From the NCBI GenBank assembly GCA_011634665.1, contig WAEK01000004.1:2733501-2797500 (forward strand): a DNA stretch of 64,000 bases, given 5' to 3'. The first letter of the stretch is position 1. Each line of letters starts with the position of its first letter. Positions 22,668 through 34,846 of this stretch are shown piece by piece. The notes under the pieces are model-generated. The model saw only the letters and a program-made list of their open reading frames with translations, made no database searches and was not told the DNA's origin. Both the position numbers and the translations under genes were made by a program. The stretch is from Mortierella sp. BCC40632. Taxonomy: Eukaryota > Mortierellomycota > Mortierellomycetes > Mortierellales > Mortierellaceae.

Positions 22668-23403
22668 ACATTTCTTGGAGATTTTTTTTTTTTTTTTTTT
22701 TCTCGGTGAACAAGTACTACTAATAGACTCGAGTCTAACTCAATAAAAGAAGACTGCACCCATCATAGACGAACACGAAGCTGTGAGCTAATGAATAAGA
22801 AACGGAAGAATAGACAACTAACGAAATGAAGGCAACGTGCTATTTAAGTAGGCGAGAAATACAAAGAGACGAAACGCTCCTCAGTAAAGTGGCAAATGAG
22901 GTCATTGGAAACTTGTTAGAATGAATACGGCTCCAAGCACCGACTTTCTTCATGACTGTTGCGCATCCTTTGTGTTGTAGTATTGGCCTGTATTTTTTTT
23001 TTTTTTTTTTTTTTTTAGTGTCAATGATTTTGGTTTGTCTGCTTTCAGCGGAAACTGACAAAATTATGCGCCTGTCCATGGCCAGAGATGACAGCTCATT
23101 ATGAGTCCTCGAGGACACATTTGCGTTACATAGAACTCGGTTATACTCCTTTGCGTAAACTAGAAAAAGTTTTTTTTTTTTTTTTTTTTTTTGGGAACAT
23201 GTATTCATCACTGAAAGAGAACATTAAAAGGAAGAGATTTACTGATCAACTAAGGACCGGTATTCTGTTAAAGAATTTGGCAAGCACTCTGCTAGTATAT
23301 GGATCTGAAAAATATAAACGTTCTATATAAAAAAAAATAAAAGAAATATCTTGATTCTTCATGCCCTCCTTGCCTATTCCCTTCGTCCTCCAATCAAGGT
23401 TTT
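22668..23403. other. Spacer with two long poly-T runs
   Basis: This gap separates two convergent genes. It contains T-runs at about 22682-22700, 22994-23016 and 23170-23192. No gene is supported. Confidence 0.6.
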
Positions 23404-26233
23404 TCACTGGCGACGAATGTCGTTGATACGGACAGCGACAGCGTTCCTGTGAGCCTCCAAACCTTCAATCTCTGCAAGACGCATGACCGTGTCACCAATG
23501 GCATCCAATCCTTCACGCGTAAGTTGCTGAGAAGTAATGTGCTTCAGGAACGTATCCGTGTTCACACCCGAGTACATGCGTGCATATCCATAGGTGGGCA
23601 GTGTGTGGTTGGTACCAGAGGCATAGTCTCCACAAGATTCGGGTGACCAGTGGCCAACAAAGACCGAACCTGCATTCATCACTTCACTCACATAGCGCTC
23701 CGCCTGCTCAAGGTGCAAAATCAAATGCTCCGGTGCATACTCATTCGAGAACCGCATTGCCTCTGCCATGTCTTCCACCTCAATGATATACGACTTGGGG
23801 ATCGACTCGCGAACAATATCAACTCGGGGCAAGCGGCTGGCCTGCTCGTGGACCTGATCCTCAATAGCAGCAAGGTGTTCTGGAGTAAGTCCAACAGCGA
23901 TCAAGACGACTTGGGAATCTGTGCCGTGCTCAGCTTGCGACAATAGATCTGAGGCGACATAGGCTGGTACACTGGTCATATCTGCAATCACAAGCAACTC
24001 TGAAGGTCCCGCTGGCATATCAATGGAAACAAGAGATGAACTGTCGATCTGGGGGTATTGAGCAAAAAAATTGCATCGAGTTAAAACCATTTGTCCTGCG
24101 CAGATTGATTCATAAGACTTGAATGAAACAATAGAAAAGCACAATTGTCCTTACCTGTGTCAACATCTTGGCAGCAGTGACATACTGGTTTCCTGGTCCA
24201 CAAATCTTGTCTACCTTGGGGCATGTTTCCGTTCCATAAGCCATGGCAGCCACAGCCTGTGCGCCTCCAGCCATTAACACCTTGGAAGCACCAATCTTGT
24301 GCGCAACATACATGACCTCAGGTACAATTGAGCCGTCCTTACGAGGCGGTGTTGCTACCACAATCTCACTACAGCCCGCAACCTTGGCGGGAATACCAAG
24401 CATAAGGGTTGTGGATGGCAACACAGCCGTGCCTCCAGGAACATAAAGACCAACTCGCTCAATCGGGCGGGCAAATCGTGTGCAAACAACTCCTGGCATC
24501 GTCTCTACGACCAAGGCCTTATCCTGTAATTGCGCAGCATGGAACTTTTCAATGTTGTCATAAGCCTGGTCAATAGCCTTCTTGGTCTGTTCGTCAAGGA
24601 TCATGGACTCTGGACTAAAAGGAGCAGAGATGACAGTGCTCTCGAGCTTCACTCCATCAAACTTGGCCGTCAACTCCAACAAGGCTGCATCTCCACGCTC
24701 ACGAACACCATCCACAATGGGTTTGACACGAGCCATAATATCGTTCGACTGGATAATAGGGCGGAGGAGGAGCTTCTTTTGTTCATCGGCAGAAAGGGCA
24801 TTCATTTTGTATGACTTCATGGCAATACGACCCGACTTTTCGATCTGGGCAGCAATGGGCGCAGGGACCGCGGCAGCAGGAGCAGGAGCGGCAGCGGCAC
24901 TCTCCTTGGCACTAAAGTCCCATCTAGGCTTGGCATGTCCAGGACGACGAGTAATCTTGCGGGAGCGGTTCTCAAGCTGTTGTTCGACATCCCTGAGACT
25001 CACACCACTAGCAACACATCGGACGAGTGCAAAGTAAACCAGATCGGCGGTCTCCCAGGCAATTTGATCAGGTGTTGTGGCTTCACACAACTCCTCGGCC
25101 TCTTCCATGATCTTGGACTTGACCAAGTTGCTGTCTTGGAACAGGCGCTGGGTATAAGAGCCAGCAGGCGCTGAAAGCTTGCGGCTTTGAAGCGTCTGGT
25201 TAAGGTGAGCCAAGCCAGTCGAGGGACCAAAGCATCCACGGACGTTGTTGTGGCAGAATCCTAGAGAACGAGCATGAGTTAGATCGATCGTTCATCCCTA
25301 TCCCATCAATCCTTTGTGTATGACAACACTTTTCTCAGCTATCTTACCTGATCCATGCTGGTGAACAGTGAACTGGAGCGCATCGCTATCGCAATCGACA
25401 TGGATCTTGACCAGATCCTGGGTGGCGCCGGAGGTAGCGCCCTTGTACCAGAGACCCTTTCTTGATCGTGAGAAATAGACGCCCTTTCGGGTCCTGAACG
25501 ACTCAACAACGCTCTCCAACGAAGAATAAACCAAGCCGAGAGAAACACCCTGCTCATCGACAACAATTGTTGGGAACAAACCGTCGGTGCGATCTGAAAC
25601 AATGGTGGCCATGAAAGCTTCGCCCAGGTTCAACTTGCCATCCTGGTGATCGACCGAGAGTACGTCGCTTCCAAGCTCGGTATCAACGCCGAGACGACCG
25701 AGCTCCTGGATAGCAAGCAACCCAGGAGTCAGATCCTGACCAGAAAAGTCGGCAACAATCCGTTTAATACCTCCACGAGGAAGAAGACCGCCCTTCTGCA
25801 CCTTCTGGGCAACGCCCTTGATTGCCTGAAGGCTGTCAGCAGAAGTGTTGACGGAAAGGATAAAGACCGAGACGGTGGAGAGCAAACGCTCAACCTGATC
25901 AAACTCGGCCTGGCTGGCAAGGGCAACACCGAGACGCTCCTGGGGAATGTGCGAAAACGACTCGTCAAAGTTGGTGGAGGCAAAGGCGGCAAAGGGAAGG
26001 ATGACCTTATCAGCACCAGCATCAAGGAGCATGTGGATCTGGGCGAGAGGGTCCTGGGAGTCGAACGATTGCGGTTGAACCCAGTAGGCATCCTTGTTCT
26101 GGACCTGCAGAACTGCAGCAAGGGTTGGATCGTCGGCTGTAGGAGCGATAAGGACTTGGTTGGGTAGGACCGAAAAGCTGCGAAGGCTATCGGCATAGCC
26201 GGCAGCAGTGAGATTGATGCGTGGGATGATCAT
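23404..26233 (-). CDS. HIS4: Trifunctional histidine biosynthesis protein
   Basis: Catalyses steps 2, 3 and the last two steps of histidine synthesis. Exons 25348-26233, 24155-25260 and 23404-24048 total 2637 nt, 878 aa, similar to yeast HIS4. Order: an N-terminal HIS4-type region (1-200); phosphoribosyl-AMP cyclohydrolase with SRKGLWYKG and HVDCDSDALQF and the Zn ligands of HGSGFCHNN (the latter across intron 1); phosphoribosyl-ATP pyrophosphohydrolase with VKSKIMEEAEELCEA and WETADLVYF; then histidinol dehydrogenase with VGLYVPGGTAVLPST, CGPGNQYV, IDMPAGPSELLVIAD, SQAEHGTDSQVVL and the C-terminal GVNTDTFLKH. An Ala/Pro-rich linker (AAAAPAPAAAVPAP) joins the second and third enzymes. All catalytic blocks look intact. 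Confidence 0.97.
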
Positions 26234-26639
26234 TGCGGCGAATCTCTCGATCGTTCTCTGGCACTCGCAGTCGAATGGCGATGTGGATGTCGAGAAGGGG
26301 TGTGGGAGAGAAGAAAGAGAAGAAAGAAAAAAGAAGAAAAGGCTAAAGAGGTGAAATCCGAACTGCGAGATTCAAGATCAGTTCTGGGTATCTCTCTTTC
26401 TCTCTCTCTCGAGTCTAGGTGAGTCAGGGCAACTTGGCTGCAGACCTCCCTCCATTTGATACGCAGTCACCACCATTGAAAAAAAAAAACTCTCCGAACT
26501 CAGCCGTATTTTATTGAACGCTGAACCCTCACGGACACCAGATCTGGGTCCCATCCTCGTCCTTCTCCGAAAATATGGGGATTGTCCGTGGCTAATTCTT
26601 CTTCGACTTTTTGCTCCCTCATTTTATACTCTGCGGTTA

Positions 26640-27805
26640 CTAATCCTTCACAATTGGGCTCTCGGGTCTTGACGCATATTCAGTCCAACTACCATCAAAC
26701 ACTGCCAGGCGCTTCAAGCCCAATCTCTCCAGGGCAAAATAAAGAACACTTGCAGTGACTCCACTTCCGCAGCTCAGGACGACTTCGCTTTGACTACCCG
26801 ATGCGAGCTCCTGTCTTTTCAGCTCCTCAACATCAACACCGGCACGCTTGAAAACTTCAGCCAAATGCTCATCGTTATAAATCTCGCCTGTATTGGGGTC
26901 GGAGAGATCACCAAATGGCACATTCTTGGCGCCAGGCATGTGACCAGAAGAGAGACCCTTGCGAGGCTCAGGCGAAGCACCCGAGAACCGGGGCTTGCCG
27001 CGTGCATCAATGATAGTAGTAGACTTGTTCGAAGGGTCTGTGACGATCTTGAGGACTTGGTCATAGTATCTGATAAGGGACTCATCCAACTTTGCCTCGC
27101 CATATGTCTTGGGCTATTAAGCAGACAAATTGAAAGATTCAGTACGTCTCGCAAAGGTCTGGCAAAAGTCTTGAAAGTCACTGATAAGATCATACCTGGA
27201 TGGCAGCCTCGCCGGACTCGGTTGGATACCCAGCAGCCTTCCACGCCTTTAGCCCACCATTAAGGACGGACACCTTGTTGTGACCGAACGCCTATGGAGC
27301 CAATCTAGGTGTCAGTATATCGCTCCTGATTTCTTGCGGGCAAGGATGAGAGCCACTCCCACTCTTGTCGATTCATACCTTAAACATCCAATACACGCGA
27401 GGTGCCGTCATGAGGCCGATCGAGTCATAGACAACGACATGATCATCTCTGGAGATACCCAACTCTCCGACTTGTCGCGCAAATTGCCCTTCTGATGGCA
27501 TCATGTGTGGCAGCGGGTTACTCATATCCTTGACTGCCTCGATGTCAAAATAGCGTGCTGGAAGGATAAAAGCAATCTCAGAGTGTCAAGGCAGTTGAAC
27601 AGCAAGTGATAGCAATAGACTCTTGTAAGGGTAGATAATAGCTTAGCGCGAGTAGACATTCAATACCTCCAGGAATATGGTCTTGGATAAATTCCTTGTA
27701 GGGATCGCGATTGGCAGCGGGCATATGCCAGCTTCCGTCGAGGACAACGGGTGCACCAAGTTGGCGTTTGAGGTCAGAACAGGAAAGCAAAGTAGGAACG
27801 GTCAT
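26640..27805 (-). CDS. 3-mercaptopyruvate/thiosulfate sulfurtransferase
   Basis: Tandem-rhodanese enzyme that moves sulfur from mercaptopyruvate or thiosulfate to a thiol or cyanide acceptor. Exons 27667-27805, 27379-27557, 27196-27291 and 26640-27113 total 888 nt, 295 aa. The inactive N-terminal rhodanese domain shows VVLDGSWHMP, DHIPGGARYFDIE and NGGLKAWKAAGYP. The catalytic C-terminal domain shows IIDARGKPRFSG, SSGHMPGAKNVPF and the active loop VVLSCGSGVTASV. The CGSGVTA form of the loop favours mercaptopyruvate over thiosulfate as donor. It lies in the same orientation as HIS4, 406 bp upstream, and is divergent from the RING gene. Confidence 0.95.
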
Positions 27806-28019
27806 GGCTGGGATGGATGAAAGATTAATGTTAGACAATTGAGCGGATGGTGAAAAAGGTTCAAGAACGTTTGTGCTCGGAGCTGAGTCAGGGGGCAAGG
27901 GGAAGTACCCTTTGTGGACTGCGCGCGAAAGAAGAGCGAAGGCCGAGAGAAAACGCGTGCTGAGTGAGGAAGGAGGATACGCATAGCCATTAGGAAATGT
28001 GGAACAGTGGAAGAGCAAG

Positions 28020-28046
28020 TTGGATGGATGGATGGATGGATGGATG
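28020..28046. repeat. (TGGA)n short tandem repeat
   Basis: About six copies of a TGGA tetranucleotide lie in the shared upstream region of the divergent sulfurtransferase and RING genes. Confidence 0.85.
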
Positions 28047-28623
28047 AATGGATGAGAAGGATGGCGCGTCTTGTTCGTGTGAACGGGGTCCTTGGTTCAT
28101 GCGCGGTTGAAAGGCGTGGATCACAAGAAGGGCGAGCTTGTTGCAGCGAGAAAAGCAGTCCCATTACCTTCAAGCTCAAAAAGGATCCAGACCAATGACT
28201 GCGGCCACTCAAGCTCGCCACGAACTACTGCGACGCGCTCTTGTTCATTCCTCTTGGATCCATCATCGCACTCACATCCAGCATTCACCGCTTCTGGTCT
28301 GCTCTAGACAGTTGACCACCGTGGCTCATGGGCGTGCCTACTTTGCTAATCCAGACCATTTTACATCGATCGTGAAACCAGGGACTCTGAGGCACAAGAC
28401 GTCAAGATCATTTCCCTCTCCTAATACTCAAAAGTACTTTCAAGAGCCTGACAGAAACACAACATCCGGCTATAGCGCAAAGTCTCTCTGTCACTCCAAG
28501 AAAAACCTGAGAGCGGTCATTCAACCAGACTTAACACACACCTACATCAACACCAACATTTCCTTTGCCCGTCTTTACATTGACTCATTGTACTGAAGGA
28601 CCTGCCTCTTTTCTGCAGACTCG

Positions 28624-31600
28624 ATGGAGCCAAGAGTGACCACACGGCTTGCTCGTCCCAACTGTTTCTGCGGATTTGTTGCTTGCTCAGTGTACCCGAC
28701 CTCCGCCCTCGCTCCGCCGTCAGGTGCTTCGTCACTCAATGCTTCCCAAGGCGATGGCACTGCCACCTCACCACACTTTTACCAGGAGCAACAGTACCAA
28801 CAGTGGCAGACAGGCTCAAGTGCTCCTGGACCATTCCCAAAATCTCGCAAACATAATTCACAGCAGGGTTCATGGACTTCCCAGGGCACTATCTTCAAAA
28901 CCAACTGGGTATACGAATGTCACTACACTCCTAGACAACGAGGCATGGCTGATTCGGAAGCTTCGGGGAACTGTATCGGCTGCAAGTTTGAGAAGAAACT
29001 GGCGCTGTTCAGAGAACGTGATAATGGACTCGAGCATTTCAAGGTATTTTTGGCCCTTGTCTTTGAAGGACCCATGTAATGTTTTGTCCGCTGTCCATCT
29101 AACTCGTCAACAATTTGTCCGCATGTTAAACCTTCTTAGAAACAAGTTATGGAGAAGCGAAACGCGCGAATGGATCAACATAATTATGACGAATATCAGG
29201 ACCTTTCTGCTGCTGCATCCCAACATCAGTCTTCAGGAAGACATCAAGATTACTACAGTCCTAGCCATAACCACGCCCAGACAGCTTCAATACAGAGGCC
29301 GCCAGGACATCATGCCAACTACCCCCTGGACCGTGAGACAAGGGATGATACCCAGTGGAATAGACCGAGTGACCAGGGACACTGGGAGACGCCGTCCCAC
29401 CGGACTACCTGCCCAAGGGCCGACACACCTCCCTTTAGAAAGGCTCAGACTTCGTCCTCATCCTTGACGTTACAAGGCTCCTGTAATCCATCAGCAAATA
29501 GAGCCACGTCTTCGCCTCTGCTCAACTCTCGCTTTTCCGGAGATACGGGTGGTACTCAACATCCCACGTCTGAGAAAACCAAGGTCTGCGGTTTTCACAT
29601 GCATGCCTTGGAATGGCATATCATTCAGGCACTCCCGTCCGACCCGTCTGCCACTGCAACAAAACTTGCAATTGCCAGACGAGCCAACTGTCCAGTGTTC
29701 AACCTCTCGATTACATGTTGGCTTGATTCGGGACCGAACGATCTGACCCTCAAACCCTACGCTGATGTTTATTGTTTTTGCAGGAAACCGATGGTTGTCT
29801 CGACAGAACTGAGCATGCTTCCAAATCAACATGAGCGAATTGACCTCGTTTGTGCAAACCGATCGCCCTTCCTCTCAAGGACACAGGATTGCGATATACC
29901 AAATACTCTATCTGAACAACTACAAACAAAGTCCACTGAGCGGGAAGGAACAAAATTTACAAACACAAACTCTGGTAGCACACTGGGTCGTTCAAAGAAA
30001 AGCGTTGGGTATGACATGGTAATTTCGGCCCAAGGACAGTCGTGCTCTCAAGTTTTTAGGTTGAGTTCAAATTTTCGATACCGCCCACGAATGGAGCCAG
30101 TTCATAAGCTGATGGAGTCGGACCCTTGGCTGGACCAATGGATTCGACCAGAACGCTCCAGTAGTAGCTACTACCACTCAAATCTTGGAAGCATCAGGAA
30201 ATTGGACACTGCAAGTATCCACTCTTCATCCTCCCATCACATTAATCAGCCTGGATCCAGAGTCGCCAGACCCGACTCTTACCCCATACGCTCGATTCTG
30301 AACAAGAAATCGTCACGGTATCCGATTGATTATTCATCAGTACCCAAAAAATGGAATTCGACAAAGAGAACTCTTTTCCGTGAACAGGTATCTGTGGATA
30401 TTATGCCTAGGATTTATGATAAGAACCAGAATGGCAATCATCTGGAGCCACCTCGTCGTGCTGAAAAATCCTGGAATGCGAATGGTCAAATGTCAGACAG
30501 CAGCAGGACAATCTCGAAAGACGACAGGGTGCGAGGTCCAAACGACACATCGCCGGTGAAACGAGAACAAGGAAAATCTCATCTGAAAGATGAGTTTTCG
30601 GCACTTTCACTTTTGTATTCTGATGATCCCGTCCGGCACTCATTAGAAAATGTATGGAGCGACCTTGCACTACCGGGACCAAGCGCTAGACATTACTCTA
30701 AACCAAGGGTTTCACGCCACATTCCACGCACCCTTTTCATGAGCTGGATGACAGAGTTTGGCGTCTATGGATTGGATGATCTAGAGTCACCAGACACTGA
30801 TAGTGAAGACGAAGGCATTCAGAATCATAACTACCATCCTGGGTCATCCTATCTTCAGAATAGACATCACCCCCACCAGTACCCACAGCCCCATAAACAC
30901 CACAGCCGCCCGTCGACTCAGTCGCAAAGCAGCCTGATTCATTTTGCGGTAAAGGAAGCCATCTTTCATGCGAAATTGACGCTCTCCAAAACATCCGATC
31001 ACCAACAGGAGCTACTCCGCTCAAGCGAAAGACTCTTGGCCGAAAAACATTCAGAGTTTGAGAAAATGGAGACAAGGCACGCCTCGCTTGTGAAGCGGAT
31101 CAATTTGATGAAGGACTTTTCTGACAGTGAACGTTGGCAGCCTGGTGCGGACCCAGACACCATCTCTGAACCAACTTCAGGACCCAGCCCTACCACGGTC
31201 GCCTCCGCACCATCCAGGACCGTTAGTCCAATGTCCGAGTTGGAGCGCCATGTCGAGGACGAAAGAATGGTTTTTATCCCACAGTCGTTTGATCGAAGCA
31301 ACTCTACCAACTCTTTCAACAGATCCTCAAGTCCAGAGGCATTGGCAGAAGAAGGACTGGCTCCAAACGGAGTCCCTACTCCCTCGGATAGTAGATCGAC
31401 GCGCCCCTATACGGTTCGCTTGCATGGAGGGTTTTCCGGCATCAATCTCGACAGAAATGATGACTCTAGTGGCTTTAGCAGTCCCCGTTTAAGCGAGAAA
31501 AATACCGGCAGTGTTCAAGTCAAACTCGTTCCAATGCCCCATCAGGAGGATGAGTCTATGCAAGAGCCAGTCTCGACTCCTATCGAAACATCATCGATCC

Positions 31601-31806
31601 AACCCACGACAAGGACTAATTCGGCCCCTCCTCAGTTGACTGCCATGAGTCGAGGCAAGTGTAGGGTCTGTTATGAGGGTAACATGACTCATGCCATTGT
31701 CCCATGCTTCCACCTTGTCCTGTGTGAAGAATGTGCCAATATTATCAACGACTGTATTGTTTGCAGAACACCCAAGGAAAGAGTCCAGCAAATCCGATGG
31801 GGATAG
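28624..31806 (+). CDS. RING-finger protein with extra Cys/His-rich modules
   Basis: Probable E3 ubiquitin ligase. Exon 1 (28624-29043) and exon 2 (29140-31806) join in phase and give about 1028 aa. The C-terminal RING is CRVCYEGNMTHAIVPCFH followed by LCEECANI and CIVCRTPKE, a full C3HC4 set of the compact type found in IAP/mahogunin-like ligases. Two other Cys/His-rich areas lie upstream: CFCG, WVYECHYTPRQRG and CIGCKFEKKL in exon 1, and CGFHMHALEWH, ITCWL and CFCRKPM around residues 280-350. They look like two related zinc-binding modules of unknown family. Residues about 630-760 are His/Gln-rich and then predicted coiled coil (LLRSSERLLAEKHSEFEKME). A further in-frame intron ending at the CAG near 29783 cannot be excluded. 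Confidence 0.8.
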
Positions 31807-32136
31807 CATGGAATAAAAAAAAAAAAAAAAAAAAAATGGCCAAGCTATAGAGCGGAAGCTATTTTTTTTTTTTTATCTCTATAATTTAACAACCAACGAA
31901 CCCAAAAACCATTGTTCATGTGATTCTTTTTTCTTTTTTTGCGTCTGCTTTCATATTTAGTTTTTTTTTTTTTTTTTTTGTCTTTTGCATACCGATGATG
32001 ATGAGCGTTCCATACAACCACCTCTGCACACACACACACATCCTTCATTATAAACTTTGAAACTACTACTTAGTCTCTAATGAATTTACTCCGCATGCTT
32101 CCTTGTGAAAAAAAAAAAAAAAATTATTTTGTACGA

Positions 32137-34628
32137 TTACCACTTGCCCTTGCCCTTGCCCTTCTTCTTCTTGTTGGCATTCGAAGATCCACCCGAAGCC
32201 TTGGGCTTGGCTGTCTCTACCTTGGCAGGCTGCTCAACTACAACCGGTGCAGGAACAGGAGCAGCAGCTGGCTTCAAATGCTCACGTCCAGCAATTCTGG
32301 CCGAACCAGTGCCACCAATGCCACCACCCTCAAGGTTCATTCCTTGACTACCCTTGGCCATATCCTTTCGAGAACCAGCACCCGCCTTACGAGTACGGGC
32401 CAATCTCGCTGCAGCTCGGTCGCGGAGAGGCAACCATCTCTCTGGATCAGGTGTATAAGGCGCAGTCGCATCAAGGCTCTTTGGCAAACGAGGCTTTCTC
32501 TTGTTGGGCTTCTTGGCTCCTGACCGACGAGGGCGCGAACCAGGTCCACGACGGCGACCAAGACCAAGCCCCAATCCTGAGACGGGTTCAGCAGACACAT
32601 ACTCGCGCTTCAATCCTGGCACCACCTTCTCCAACGCCTCGACATCTAGATCCATTCCATGTTGCATTTCAGGAAGAGCATCTCCATACTTTTCAGCCTC
32701 AGCAGGTGCAAAATAAGAGTAGGCCATGATCAAGCCCGCAATGCTGGCAGGATCAGAAGGATCAGCCTGAACCAATTCCTCATAATCCTTGGCAGCATCT
32801 CGGTAACGATGCGATCGCAACTTGAAGGCAGCGGTTTGACGCAAGAGTGCCAGAGGCATGGTCTTGGGAGCACCCTTGACCTGATTTTGTTTCGCCCAAA
32901 TGGCACTCGATTCACTCAACAGCTCAACACCCTTCTCACCCTGACCAGCTTGATCATAAAGCCAGACCAACAGAGCCACGAATCCTGGCTGATGTCTTTC
33001 AGACTCGGGCAAGTGAGACAAGAACTTGGTCAGGGACTCGATAGCTGCCGTGTAATCACGAGCACCATCCATAAGCATCAACTGAATAATCGCAAATTCG
33101 ATAGCCACGGATTGAGGTCTCTGCTTTGCATAATCCTGCAACTCTTCGATTGCCTTGGCAGTCTTCTTTTGGCTGAGAGTGATGGCAGCGAGGATCAAGT
33201 AAAGGGCATCATTGTCTGGGTGTGACTTGAGCAACTGGCGCGCGGAATCACGACAAGCTGCATACTTGCTCTGGTAAAGGTTCAACAAGAGCTCGTTCAT
33301 GGCAATTGTACGCTTCTGAGAATCAAAGAACTTGGCGCTCAAAGCCTTGGTCGAGGCCGATTTGATCTTCTTGGCCGAGTCAAAAATATCCTCATCTTTT
33401 TGAATGGCAACCAAGTTGTTAGCGGCGACAGCAGGAACGGTCACCTCCAAAGCCCTATTAAGAGAAAGAGAGAGAGAGAGAGAGAAAAAACGGATGAGTT
33501 TGTTTCTCCATTAGTAATCCAGGAAACGAATTAAAATAGTGGCTCTTGTAGAGAGAGAGAGAAAGAAGCATAACCATTCTCTATGATTGATGAAGGGTGA
33601 GCATACTTGGTTTTGAGGACCGATTGATAAATCTCACGAGCCTGGTCAGTACGTCCGAGCAACTGATAGACATATGCAGTCTGGACACGGATAATGGCGA
33701 GTTCCTGTTCGATCTCTTCCTCCTCATACTCCTGAAGAGTCTCCCGACAGATTTCTTTGGCTTCCTCGAGGAGCTTGAGTGCCTGAGTATAATCACCGGT
33801 CGAAATACGTGCGCATGCCGAGTTGAAAGACAACTCGTACGTGGTCTTGACCACATCCTCGACCTTCCACTAAGAGATCGTTAAAAAAGAAAAAGAAAAA
33901 AAATTCCAAAGATGTCATAGGTTAAAAATTACAAGTTCACAGAAACAAGTATAAAAAAAGATGTGATATAGGCCACGCGCTCAGGATCGATCAAGATTCT
34001 CTCTGTTGTTCAAAATACCTTGTCATCGAGAGGACGTCCCGCATAGAGAATGGCTGCCTTGCAGGCATTAAAGTTGGTCAGAATATCATTGTAGCCATCA
34101 TCGCCCTTGTTGGTATCCTTGAGCATTCCATGATACAACTCCAAGCAATCCTCATAGCGTTCCATGCGGTACAACATCTGAGCCTCGAGGTGTCGAAGAT
34201 CCCATCCGAGCTTTTGTCCTTGAGCAGCCAACTCCTCACGCTTGGTCTGGATCAAGCTCGATCCTTCCGAGAGTTGGTTGGTTCGGTAAAGGCAATAGGC
34301 CTTTTCAAAGATAAAAGCAGACTTGTCGGCACCTAGGTGTTGACGGCCAGTGAGGATTGATAGAGCGTCTGCATAACGCTCGAGGCGGATAAGAGTAATG
34401 GCTTTGCAGTGGAGAGCGTCCTTGTCCTTGGGGCCTTGAGCCAGGACTATTTGCGGATGAGATGAACACGGGTGTTAATGTTTACATTGAATCGAAGGAT
34501 CCCAGATGATGAGGCTAGATGAAAAGGCTCGTGAAATTACTCTTGTCGACGACATTCAAGGCTTTTTCGTATTCCTCTCGCTTGATGTGGCGCTCCAGGT
34601 CGCCATAGAGCACTTGAATGGTTGCCAT
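32137..34628 (-). CDS. SRP72: Signal recognition particle subunit SRP72
   Basis: Core subunit of the cytosolic ribonucleoprotein that targets secretory proteins to the ER. It binds SRP68 and 7S RNA. Exons 34541-34628, 34019-34446, 33607-33869 and 32137-33454 total 2097 nt, 698 aa, in phase. The N-terminal two thirds are TPR-like helical pairs (YEKALNVVDK, ERYADALSILTGRQ, ERYEDCLELYHGMLKD, ALKLLEEAKEICRETL). The RNA-binding motif KRKPRLPKSLDATAPYTPDP then PERWLPLRDR is the family signature, followed by a Lys-rich tail (NKKKKGKGKGKW). Its start codon is only about 220 bp from the 3' end of the Fanzor gene, so most of its promoter must lie in that gap or within transposon DNA. Confidence 0.96.
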
Positions 34629-34846
34629 CGTTCGATGCGTTTGTGGATGAAGGAGGACGTTCTTTAGTCGCCAGGGCAATAGACGCTCGACGGCCGCGCA
34701 TCGGACTACGATTACGTCACCGGATGGAGACGCGCTCGGCCTGCGCAGCAATCAAGATCTACTCAATAGTAGACAAAGGTGTTGACGAACACCCCAAGGT
34801 AAAAAAAAAATAAATGCTATCTAGCTATCAATCTGCATACTGCTTG
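34629..34846 (-). other. Gap between Fanzor stop and SRP72 start
   Basis: Short interval that serves as SRP72 promoter region and Fanzor 3' flank. It contains a CRE/ATF-like TTACGTCA (34712-34719), a GC-rich stretch (34681-34745) and an A-run near 34801. In TnpB/Fanzor loci the guide (omega) RNA is usually encoded at or just beyond the 3' end of the nuclease gene, so this is where one would look. I cannot prove an RNA fold by eye. The 12-mer GGACTACGATTA at 34703-34714 recurs inverted at 42536-42547. Confidence 0.4.
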
